A DNA stretch of 5,521 nucleotides from STC-74 sp031423995 (GTDB lineage Bacteria; Patescibacteriota; Gracilibacteria; BD1-5; UBA2023). Below, in pieces: positions 1 to 5,268 of this stretch. The first letter of the stretch is position 1. Each line of letters opens with the position of its first letter. Position numbers and translations under genes: made by a program. Location of the stretch: contig JANPGO010000015.1 of NCBI GenBank assembly GCA_031423995.1, positions 1 to 5,521 on the forward strand. Direction: 5' to 3'. Under the pieces are notes generated by a model. It was not told the DNA's origin. It ran no database searches and saw only the letters and a program-made list of their open reading frames with translations.

Positions 1-287
1 GTCAAGTAGGAGAGATCCTTCAATTCTGGATTCATCTCTTGTATCAACTGTTCTTTCCACGTTCTTTTCCACTTCTTAAGTTGTTTCTCACGACTGATAG
101 CAGCGACGATATATTCGAATCGCTCGAAATATACAAGATCCTCAATATTATACTTTGCAGTGAATGAAAGAGGATAGATTTTATTTCTATGTTCATAGAG
201 TCGCTTCTGGAGATTTTCTGTCACACCGATATAGTTCACAGTTCTTGTCTTATTCATGAGAATGTAGACCCAGCCTCATTTTTCCAT
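1..287 (-). CDS. GIY-YIG nuclease family protein (YhbQ/UPF0213-like), 3' end cut by window
   Basis: Ninety-five codons are visible, with ATG at 287-285 and no stop before the left edge. UGA at 276-278 is codon 4 and reads as Gly. The protein matches the small single-domain GIY-YIG family. The GIY strand is V7-Y8-I9 and the YIG strand is Y19-I20-G21, followed by GVTENLQKRLYEH with the catalytic-type Arg29. Further on are FTAKY (42-46), a YFERFE segment (53-58), REKQLKKWKR (66-75) with the conserved Glu67, and MNPELKDL (85-92). Family members usually run about 80-100 residues, so only a few residues should be missing. Single-domain members are generally annotated as putative endonucleases with uncertain roles in DNA repair or processing, and no specific substrate can be inferred here. 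There is no Shine-Dalgarno; the leader is AT-rich and ends CT-ATG. The gene is downstream of sod on the same strand, but a 189-bp repeat-bearing gap makes co-transcription doubtful. Confidence 0.88.
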
Positions 288-302
288 AGAAAAATAGAAA
301 TG

Positions 303-332
303 AGAGATTCCTGGTCAAGCCAGGAATGACGG
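303..332. repeat. Intergenic palindrome, GTCATTCC/GGAATC family
   Basis: A perfect 8-bp stem (ATTCCTGG at 307-314, CCAGGAAT at 320-327) encloses a 5-base loop. The flanks AGAG on the left and GACGG on the right match other copies in this window (3431-3459, 1246-1272, 3304-3331). A second inverted pair follows directly: CGGAAT at 330-335 and ATTCCG at 348-353. The copy lies between the GIY-YIG and sod genes. Confidence 0.75.
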
Positions 333-388
333 AATACAATCCATATAATTCCGCCACCAATTTATCATTCCACACTTGAGAAGATGAA

Positions 389-424
389 TTCTGATGAAGT
401 CAGAAGAGAGACTACCCTGGGGTA
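389..424. repeat. Two adjacent small palindromes in the GIY-YIG/sod gap
   Basis: TTCTGA at 389-394 pairs with TCAGAA at 400-405 around a 5-base loop. TACCC at 413-417 pairs with GGGTA at 420-424. They look like degenerate members of the palindromic family found elsewhere in the window; the phrase GCGGAATCTCTA follows at 427-438. I see no gene in 288-476. Confidence 0.5.
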
Positions 425-464
425 TGCGGAATCTCTATACTCTTTTCCATCATTTCTACTTTTG

Positions 465-485
465 ACGAAATAGGAACTATTTCGT
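465..485 (-). terminator. Perfect hairpin overlapping the sod stop codon
   Basis: ACGAAATAG (465-473), GAA (474-476) and CTATTTCGT (477-485) form a perfect 9-bp stem with a 3-base loop. The sod stop codon (TAG on the minus strand, 479-477) sits at the top of the stem. On the minus strand the bases after the stem are CAAAAGTAGAAA, with no T tract, so it is not a classic intrinsic terminator. It may be a 3' mRNA-stabilising or processing hairpin. Confidence 0.45.
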
Positions 486-1085
486 ATTATATCGCTCTTC
501 GACCTTCACCCAGTTCATCACTCTCCAGTAATTCTCGAGGTACTTCGCACGAGCATTGCGGTAGTCGATATAGTAGGCATGTTCCCAGACATCACAGGTG
601 AGCAGTGGGGTGAGCGTAGTATCATTGAGTGGTGTCTCAGCATTCGATGTCGAGATGATATCGAGCGAGCCATCCGCACGCTTCACGAGCCACGTCCATC
701 CAGAACCGAAGTTCGCGAGGGCAATCTTGTTGAACTCAGTGACGAATCCCATCCCATCTCACCACTTCGCAGAGATCGCATCATAGAGAGGACTTGTTCC
801 AGGTGCTGGAGGAACTTTCGGCATATTCTCTGCAGGAGTGAGTGCTTCGAAGTAGAAGGTGTGATTCCAGATCTGAGCAGCGTTATTGAATATTCCACCC
901 TTTGGAGCCTTTTGGACGATTTCCTCAAGAGTCAGATTCTCGTATTCTGTTCCTGGGATGAGCTTATTTAGATTGTCGACGTAGGTCTGGTGATGCTTCC
1001 CGTAGTGGAACTCGAGGGTCTCCTTCGAGATGTAGGGAGCGAGTGCATCGAGTGCATATGGAAGAGTAGGGAGTGTGTGTGTCAT
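477..1085 (-). CDS. sodB: Superoxide dismutase, iron type by signature
   Basis: A full-length Fe/Mn superoxide dismutase of 202 residues, converting superoxide to oxygen and hydrogen peroxide, most likely in the cytoplasm since no signal peptide is visible. All four metal ligands are present: His27 (FHYGKHHQTYV), His75 (WNHTFYF), Asp165 and His169 (DVWEHAYYIDYRNA). Gln71 in NNAAQIWNH and SNAETP, rather than SNQxxP, in the C-terminal part match the iron-type signature. That does not prove metal use, since cambialistic enzymes exist. UGA at 759-761 is codon 109 (AKW-G-DGMGF). It lies in the linker between the helical N-terminal and the alpha/beta C-terminal domain, so standard-code calling gives two half-genes. 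The ATG at 1085 fits the family N-terminus (LPTLPYALDALAP). The bases just upstream, CTTCTCCT, are the complement of a Shine-Dalgarno site, not one. Its presence implies oxygen exposure in this small-genome lineage. Confidence 0.96.
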
Positions 1086-1349
1086 AGGAGAAGAAGTTAG
1101 AAAATAGTGAATACTTACAAAAGATCGTTTTCGTCATTCTGAGCTTGCGATAGTCAGTACACCCTTTGTGGGTGAGAATCCAGGTTTCTGATGCAATGGA
1201 TCCTTCACTTCGTTCAGGATGACGGAAAGGAATAGCTGTTTCCTCGTCATTCCTAACCGGATCAGGAATCTCTCTTGATTCTATAGAAAAATCCAGAAAT
1301 CTCAAACTCTTATGAAAGTCAGTTTCATCATAAAAAGTAGAAAATATTT
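1086..1349. other. Gene-free interval carrying palindromic repeats
   Basis: This gap lies between the sod start and the promoter of the 77-codon gene. It holds several palindromes: CACCC (1160-1164) with GGGTG (1170-1174), ATCCT (1200-1204) with AGGAT (1216-1220), and ATTCCT (1249-1254) with AGGAAT (1264-1269). They are set in GTCATTCTGAG, CAGGATGACGG and CGTCATTCC contexts typical of the dispersed family. The sod promoter should lie in the left part on the minus strand (an AT-rich TATTCACTATTTTCT stretch), but I cannot fix -35/-10 boxes. I see no convincing coding sequence here. Confidence 0.65.
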
Positions 1350-1378
1350 TTGACAAGAAGAAGAAGAAGGGCTAGAAT
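1350..1378 (+). promoter_or_regulatory. Near-consensus sigma70-type promoter of the 77-codon gene
   Basis: TTGACA at 1350-1355 is a perfect -35 box. TAGAAT at 1373-1378 matches five of six positions of the -10 box. The spacer is exactly 17 bp, the optimum. Most of the spacer is an AAG triplet run (five units, 1355-1369). Transcription would start near 1385, giving a leader of about 65 nt. It is the strongest-looking promoter in the window. Confidence 0.8.
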
Positions 1379-1382
1379 AGAT

Positions 1383-1425
1383 CGGTCGCGTGTTGTTACG
1401 CGATTGCCTGGTAAGGAGCCAGTGC
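1383..1425 (+). promoter_or_regulatory. Structured 5' leader: two consecutive hairpins
   Basis: Hairpin 1 has the core TCGCGT (1386-1391), loop GTTGTT, ACGCGA (1398-1403), extendable by C-G and two G-U pairs to 1383-1406. Hairpin 2 is CTGG (1408-1411), loop TAAGGAG, CCAG (1419-1422), extendable with a bulge to 1406-1425. G1406 is shared, so the two extended forms compete. The loop of hairpin 2 displays a Shine-Dalgarno-like AAGGAG (1413-1418) distinct from the one used by the gene. The arrangement could stabilise the mRNA or control translation. It matches no riboswitch class I know. Confidence 0.5.
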
Positions 1426-1448
1426 ATTTCTTGAACAGGAGTTGAGAC

Positions 1449-1682
1449 ATGGCAGCAAAAAGTCAACCGGCCCATACCGAATTCTCCCTCAGGGAGGTTC
1501 GGCACTTCTATGCACGTGGTGTGCATCACGTCCTTGGTGCCATCGAAACGGCACTCAAGGATCACCTCACCATCCTGCATGAGGTCTGGGTCTGGGTCTC
1601 GAACTTCGTCGAAAACCCCCGTGCTTTAGCGCTGCTTCGGCAGAATGCTCCGGCACTGGTCCCGGCGAAGTACAGCAAGTAA
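1449..1682 (+). CDS. Small protein of unknown function, 77 residues
   Basis: I do not recognise this family. The ATG at 1449 has AGGAG (1437-1441) seven bases upstream, and the frame closes with TAA. It is supported as a gene by a near-consensus promoter, a Shine-Dalgarno at ideal spacing and a T-tract terminator forming one compact unit of about 390 nt. The protein has a basic, His-rich N-terminal half (His9, 19, 26, 27, 39, 44). A hydrophobic, Trp-containing stretch follows at residues 40-54 (LTILHEVWVWVSNFV), interrupted by His44/Glu45, so an amphipathic or membrane-touching helix is more likely than a clean transmembrane segment. The tail is ALALLRQNAPALVPAKYSK. It has no UGA codon, but with only two glycines (both GGT) that is weak evidence of origin. 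By hand count GC is about 57%. An in-frame GTG at 1422 could extend it through a UGA, but its ribosome-site spacing is poor. The transcript could instead be a structured RNA. Confidence 0.6.
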   Translation: MAAKSQPAHTEFSLREVRHFYARGVHHVLGAIETALKDHLTILHEVWVWVSNFVENPRALALLRQNAPALVPAKYSK

Positions 1683-1733
1683 TTCGCTCAGGCGGATCTC
1701 TCCTATAATCGAGGATAGTCGCAAGACTCTACC

Positions 1734-1777
1734 TCGAAACGTTCGAAAACTTGGCCCGCCACCGTGCGGGCCTTTTT
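1734..1777 (+). terminator. Intrinsic terminator of the 77-codon gene
   Basis: GGCCCGC (1753-1759), loop CACCGT and GCGGGCC (1766-1772) form a perfect 7-bp GC-rich stem followed by five Ts (1773-1777). A smaller hairpin, TCGAA-ACG-TTCGA (1734-1746), lies just upstream. This is the only textbook Rho-independent terminator I see in the window. It separates the unit from the toxin-antitoxin operon. Confidence 0.9.
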
Positions 1778-1799
1778 CATGTCTATTTTTTGCATTTCA

Positions 1800-1827
1800 T
1801 TGCCTTTTCTCTCTATTTTTATATAAT
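1800..1827 (+). promoter_or_regulatory. Putative promoter of the toxin-antitoxin operon
   Basis: A perfect -10 box TATAAT (1822-1827) is preceded at 16 bp by TTGCCT (1800-1805), which matches four of six -35 positions. It gives a leader of roughly 23 nt before the antitoxin ATG. Confidence 0.6.
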
Positions 1828-1834
1828 CAGATAC

Positions 1835-1854
1835 ATATTCTATTATATATTCTA
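1835..1854 (+). promoter_or_regulatory. Direct repeat before the antitoxin, possible operator
   Basis: ATATTCTA occurs at 1835-1842 and again at 1847-1854, a 12-bp period, between the -10 box and the antitoxin ATG. Antitoxins of this class commonly repress their own operon by binding repeats at the promoter. These are the obvious candidate sites, but the AT-rich setting makes chance repetition possible. Confidence 0.35.
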
Positions 1855-1856
1855 CT

Positions 1857-2090
1857 ATGCAATTCATCACGACAACATCTCTCCAGCGAGATCCGAAGCA
1901 AATCGGAGATACATTCCAGATTATTACCAGTCGTGGGAAGCCCAAAGCTGTATGACTTCCCTATTTCGAGGGAAATACTGAGTTTATCGAAGACTATCTC
2001 GAAGCCTATGAGATCCATCAGAATCGGGTAACCCTCCAAAAGAAGATGCAAGAATCAGAAACATCTGGTATTTCCTCACTTTCGATCTAA
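1857..2090 (+). CDS. Antitoxin, Phd/YefM-like
   Basis: A 77-residue protein, recovered only when UGA at 1953-1955 (codon 33) is read as Gly. The N-terminal half resembles the Phd/YefM DNA-binding and dimerisation fold: M-Q-F-I-T-T-T-S-L near the start, then TFQIITSRGKPKAVGLPYFE (19-38), matching the family's 'I-x-x-R-x-G-K-P-x-A-V' strand-turn-strand. The C-terminal part (about 41-77) is charged and probably helical, as expected for the toxin-binding tail. It should neutralise the downstream RelE-like toxin and repress the operon. Its TAA overlaps the toxin ATG (TAATG), the tight coupling usual in these modules. No Shine-Dalgarno precedes the ATG; the leader ends TACT-ATG. In the standard code it breaks after codon 32. 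Family assignment rests on pattern and context, and a RelB-like label is a less likely alternative. Confidence 0.8.
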
Positions 2091-2344
2091 TGATCATATT
2101 TCAGTTTACCAAAAAGGCTGAGAAAGAGTGGATGAAGCTCGATGAATCAGTACGAAATATGCTCAGTGAAAAACTCAAAGAACTCAAAAATCCTGAATTT
2201 TTTGAGACACATATAAGGACTGTATTCGATCTCTTACCAGCCACGCATCGTATACGTATTGGATATTATCGTTTCCTTATAAAAAAGGAGGATACTATCG
2301 TAACTATCCTTTCTGTTGGTCATAGACGTGAGATGTATAGATAA
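2090..2344 (+). CDS. RelE/ParE-superfamily toxin
   Basis: An 84-residue protein of the RelE/ParE toxin fold. It begins with a strand-helix FQFTKKAEKEWMKLD (4-18). A second helix (about 20-34) follows, with K28, K30 and K33. The core RIRIGYYRFLIKK (54-66) matches the family's 'YRIRVGDYRIIY'. The C-terminus GHRREMYR (77-84) matches the RelE-type GHR-x-x-Y end, with Arg79/Arg80 and Tyr83 as likely catalytic or RNA-contacting residues. RelE members cut mRNA in the ribosome; ParE members poison gyrase. The basic C-terminal motif favours the RNase type, but sequence alone does not settle it. The ATG overlaps the antitoxin stop by one base, so it is probably translated by coupling. It has no UGA; both its glycines use standard codons (GGA, GGT). 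A T run (2345-2350) follows the stop without a visible hairpin. Confidence 0.88.
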   Translation: MIIFQFTKKAEKEWMKLDESVRNMLSEKLKELKNPEFFETHIRTVFDLLPATHRIRIGYYRFLIKKEDTIVTILSVGHRREMYR

Positions 2345-2348
2345 TTTT

Positions 2349-2376
2349 TTGCCTTTTGCATCCTTTTCCATATTCT
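2349..2376 (+). promoter_or_regulatory. Possible folD promoter
   Basis: TTGCCT (2349-2354), a 16-bp spacer and TATTCT (2371-2376) repeat the -35 sequence and spacing proposed for the toxin-antitoxin operon. The gap 2345-2435 is pyrimidine-rich with no other feature. The match is modest, so this is tentative. Confidence 0.3.
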
Positions 2377-2435
2377 CTCTCGTATTTTTCTCTTCACTGT
2401 TCCCTCTGCCTACTATTCCCTACCTGCTACAAACT

Positions 2436-3275
2436 ATGCTCCTCGACTGACACCTCGTCGCATCCACCATACTCGAATCGATTCGAAGTGAGATCACCTT
2501 CGCACCAACAGGTGATCGGCCGATGCTCGCTGTCGTGCTCATGGGAGAGAATCCTGCGAGTGAGGCCTATATCCGCATGAAGGAGAAGCGTGCTCGTGAG
2601 GTGGGGATGCATTTCGGACTCTATAGATTCTCGGATACGATCGATCAGTGAAAGCTCGAAGAAGAAGTACGATCCCTCTCAGAGAATGAGAAAATCCATG
2701 GCATCATCGTACAGGCACCACTTCCCTCGCATATCGATCGCTATGCGGTCACCGAATGCATCGATCCTGCGAAGGATGTCGATGGATTCACTCGCGCACA
2801 GATCGGCAATATGTTCCTCGGACATGATGGGCTCTGGAGCTGTACACCGAAGGGTATCATGACCCTCCTCTCGTACTATGATATCGACGTGAAGGGAAAA
2901 AATGTCTGTGTCATCGGCCGATCGAATATCGTCGGCAAGCCGATGACCCTCATGCTCGTGAATGAGAGAGCCACCGTGACGAGTTGCAATAGTGCGACTC
3001 TGAACCTTTCTGAGATCACGAGAAGGTCAGATATCATCATCATTGCGGCAGGGCATCCAGGACTGTTAACACGAGATATGGTCACTGAATCATCTGTCGT
3101 GATCGATGTAGGATCGACCTTCGTCGATGGAGTCGGAAGAGGGGATGCTGACTTCGAAAACCTCCGGGACTATGTCCGTGCCATCTCCCCTGTTCCAGGA
3201 GGTGTCTGACCGATGACAGTTGTAACCCTCATTGAGAACACCTGGAAGGCATATAAGATGCAGAAAGGGATATAG
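2436..3275 (+). CDS. folD: Bifunctional methylenetetrahydrofolate dehydrogenase / methenyltetrahydrofolate cyclohydrolase
   Basis: A complete 279-residue FolD, the usual length. It interconverts methylene-, methenyl- and 10-formyl-tetrahydrofolate with NADP(H), supplying one-carbon units for purines and formyl-Met. The N-terminal catalytic domain carries Tyr45 and Lys49 (Y-I-R-M-K-E-K, equivalent to E. coli Tyr50/Lys54), Gln93 in VQAPLPSHID and Asp116 in KDVDGF. The Rossmann domain carries GRSNIVGKP (161-169), and the C-terminus has PVPGGVGPMT (252-261). Three UGAs read as Gly: codon 5 (LLD-G), codon 72 and codon 258. The last is the invariant glycine of PVPGGVGPMT, so a standard-code call loses the C-terminus. 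The ATG at 2436 puts LLDG at the position of the family's ILDGK. No Shine-Dalgarno is visible (ACAAACT-ATG). SCNSATLNL (about 190-198) replaces the usual CHSxTxxL, a small deviation near the cofactor site. It is convergent with ispA. Confidence 0.97.
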
Positions 3276-3303
3276 TGCCCACATTCGTAGAAATCTCTTG
3301 TTT

Positions 3304-3459
3304 CCGTCATTCCGCACTTGATGCGGAATCTACCTTACTGGCATAAAGATCCTTCGCATTCAGTCAGGATGACAATAATCCATTATTCTAAAGTCCGCAT
3401 TCTGAAATTGTTTGGAATCCAGTGAAAAGTAGAGATTCCTGCATCCGCAGGAATGACGG
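3304..3459. repeat. Compound palindromic element with inverted ends
   Basis: The element begins CCGTCATTCC (3304-3313) and ends GGAATGACGG (3450-3459), perfect 10-bp inverted ends on a 156-bp unit in the folD/ispA gap. Inside are three hairpins: ATTCCGCA-CTTGA-TGCGGAAT (3309-3329), ATCCT...AGGAT (3349-3370) and ATTCCTGC-ATCC-GCAGGAAT (3435-3454). It could be a MITE-like unit or a head-to-head cluster of REP-type repeats. Lying between convergent genes, its hairpins could also end transcription from both sides, though no T tracts follow. The remainder of the gap (3460-3530) is pyrimidine-rich and shows nothing else. Confidence 0.65.
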
Positions 3460-3530
3460 GAATTTCTCTATCAATTCTCTCTCAGAATTGACTCTATTCC
3501 TTTCCACTTGTTCTACCTACTCTCCCTCAT

Positions 3531-4403
3531 CTACCTATCCCTCCTGACCACATACTCGATCACGTCGAGGAATCGTTCATCACCCCATCATGCGACGATT
3601 TCCTTCATTTCACTCTCCAGATTCTGGAGTATTTTCTTTGATTGATCAATCCCGATGCAGGCGATAATTCCCTTCCCTGCTTCGAGATCTTTTCCGACCT
3701 TTTTCCCCATCACGAGGGAATCTCACTCAGAGTCGAGGATATCATCGCGTATCTGGAAGGCTCGTCCGAGGAGGAATCCGAACTTTCTGAGAAGTGTGAT
3801 TTTCTCTGCTCAGGCATCAGCGAGGAGTCCTCCGACCACGAGTGAGGAGGCGATAAATCCTCCAGTTTTCTCATCATGGAGTCTCATGAGTTCATCGAGG
3901 GAGAGTGGATGATTCGCGAGAAATGTATCTCGCACCTGACCACGTGCGACTCCAAGATCACCGATTGCCCGAGCAATCTCAGTTATGATCTCTGATTTTC
4001 CAGAACGAGCGAGGAGCTCGAAACCAATACTCTGGAGGGTATCTCAGACGAGGACAGCCATCGCTTCTCAGTACTCTTTCCAGACGGTGAGTTTGCCTCG
4101 GCGATATTCATCATTATCCATACACGGCAGATCATCATGCACGAGTGTGAAGCAGTGTATGAACTCGATTCCTACCAGTGCTCGAATTTCATCCTTAGTG
4201 ATTGGATACTTCGAGATATACTCATAGGCGAGTATTCCGAGAATCGGTCTGAGTCGTTTCCCCCCTCATTCGACCGCATATCGAAGTGCGGATTCAAAAG
4301 TATTTTCGATTCATACACTCACTCCATATCGTGTCGAGAAAAATTGTTCGATAGCATCGTTTACCTGTTTCTGATATGCCGGAAGCCAATCTTGGAGAGA
4401 CAT
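3531..4403 (-). CDS. ispA: Short-chain polyprenyl (farnesyl/geranylgeranyl) diphosphate synthase
   Basis: A complete 290-residue trans-prenyltransferase that condenses isopentenyl diphosphate with allylic diphosphates. Family hallmarks appear in order: GGGKRLRP (46-53), the first Asp-rich motif DDLPCMD in HDDLPCMDNDEYRRGK (89-104), YGEAMAVLVGD (111-121), the second Asp-rich motif QIRDDILD (217-224), and GKKVGKD (233-239). The four-residue insertion in the first motif (DDxxxxD) is the bacterial FPP-synthase form. Seven UGAs read as Gly (codons 31, 46, 112, 120, 198, 227, 272). Codons 46, 112 and 120 are conserved glycines in GGGKRLRP and YGEAM...GD. Product length cannot be fixed; Phe85 and Thr86, four and five residues before the first motif, are where chain length is usually set. 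The ATG at 4403 fits the family length; another ATG 20 bases upstream is out of frame. No Shine-Dalgarno is visible. It is downstream of uppS on the same strand, so its product could prime UppS. Confidence 0.95.
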
Positions 4404-4453
4404 TGGTGGGAGATATAAGTCATGAGATATGAACTATTAGGTACTATGTTTAG

Positions 4454-4459
4454 ATTATA
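4454..4459 (-). promoter_or_regulatory. Candidate -10 box upstream of ispA
   Basis: On the minus strand a perfect TATAAT (4459-4454) lies about 50 bases before the ispA ATG. No good -35 box is found at 16-18 bp, so this is only suggestive of a separate ispA promoter in the 184-bp uppS/ispA gap. Confidence 0.3.
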
Positions 4460-4491
4460 GTATTTAACTTAATTTGTTTCATTCCTTTGAT

Positions 4492-4519
4492 CCGTCATCC
4501 TGAGTGAAACGAAGGATCT
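4492..4519. repeat. Intergenic palindrome, GTCATCCTGA/AAGGATC type
   Basis: ATCCT (4497-4501) pairs with AGGAT (4513-4517) across GAGTGAAACGA, preceded by CCGTC. It is the same class as the inner repeats at 1200-1220 and 3349-3370. It lies between uppS and ispA. Confidence 0.65.
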
Positions 4520-4587
4520 GCTCTGATTATTTTCCAATTCAGACTTACTTTTTCAATTCATTCTTACTTATACCTTCGTACTGATAG

Positions 4588-5268
4588 CTATTTTCAGAAA
4601 TTCCGTTTCACTCATGCGTAGTACGTGAGAGTCCGATCGAATTCCCCCTGATCGAATTCTGGCCAGAGTTTCTCGGTGAAGTAGTACTCGGAATACGCCG
4701 ACTGGTAGAGGAAATATCCCGAGTGGCGAATATTACCTCCCGTTCGGACAATAAGATCGGGGGGAGGATATCGACCCGTATCGAGATAGGTGAGGAAAGT
4801 TTTCTCATCGAGTTGTCCAGGATCAATTCACTCTGCGATACACCGCTTCACCCCACGGACAATCTCATCCTGTCAACTGTAGCCAAGGGCGAATATAACC
4901 GTCATCTTCGGAGTGCTCGAGGCGGTTTTCTCGATCGCATCGAGGAGGATAGTTCGGATATCCGGAGGGAGTATCCAAAAATCCCCAACCGCTTCGAAGA
5001 CAATATTTCCCTTCTGAAATCGTTCGATCATAGGAGGGAATTTTTCACGCAGAAGACCATAGATATAATTAATTTCCTTTTCCGATCGTTCGAGGATATT
5101 TTCCTTCGAGAGTGCCCAGAAGCTCGCATATGTGATTCCAGCATCGAGACAGTATCATATGACCGCCTCAAGGGTATCTCCTCACCGCTTGTGACCAAGT
5201 GTTACTATTGTCGAGAGCTTCTCAGCATATCGACGATTCCCATCCATGATGAAGCCAATATGATTCAT
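4588..5268 (-). CDS. uppS: Undecaprenyl diphosphate synthase (cis-prenyltransferase)
   Basis: A complete 226-residue cis-prenyltransferase, which extends farnesyl diphosphate with isopentenyl diphosphate to the C55 carrier for cell-wall glycans. Motifs in order: HIGFIMDGNRRYA (3-15) with catalytic/Mg Asp9, LGHKRGGDTL (24-33), FWALSKEN (substituting for YAFSTEN), FALGYSGQDEI (for NYGGRxEI), DLIVRTGGNIRHSGYF (171-186), and YQSAYSEYYF with Mg ligand Glu194 and LWPEFD. Six UGAs read as Gly (codons 29, 38, 132, 147, 219, 225), including the GHKRGG and GYSG glycines and the RNFGK end. Under the standard code nothing longer than a fragment survives. Asn179 replaces the Glu of RTxGExR, a residue linked to substrate binding in E. 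coli UppS. The ATG at 5268 has no Shine-Dalgarno (TAACTTT-ATG). A longer-chain or dolichyl-type cis-prenyltransferase is possible, but length and context favour UppS. Confidence 0.95.

Noticed and set aside
579..971. A 130-codon plus-strand open frame over the sod region
   Set aside because: It is antisense to superoxide dismutase and shows no family-like features.
477..1085. sod as two pieces or a frameshifted pseudogene
   Set aside because: The two halves are in the same frame and separated only by a UGA; all metal ligands are intact and other genes show the same UGA pattern.
964..1356. A 130-codon minus-strand open frame across the sod upstream gap
   Set aside because: Its translation contains RHPERSEGS-type wording, the usual product of reading through these palindromic repeats, and it overlaps sod, the repeats and the promoter's -35 box.
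1383..1777. A known structured RNA (tmRNA, 6S, RNase P or a riboswitch)
   Set aside because: I could not match conserved cores of these RNAs, and a well-spaced Shine-Dalgarno with an open frame favours a coding transcript.
3642..4418. Plus-strand open frames over 3642-3912, 3985-4227 and 4137-4418
   Set aside because: They are antisense shadows of ispA, whose minus-strand frame carries every family motif once UGA is read as Gly.
1..5268. UGA read as tryptophan (code 4) instead of glycine
   Set aside because: The UGA positions correspond to conserved glycines such as those in PVPGGVGPMT and GGGKRLRP, and UGG is used normally for Trp.
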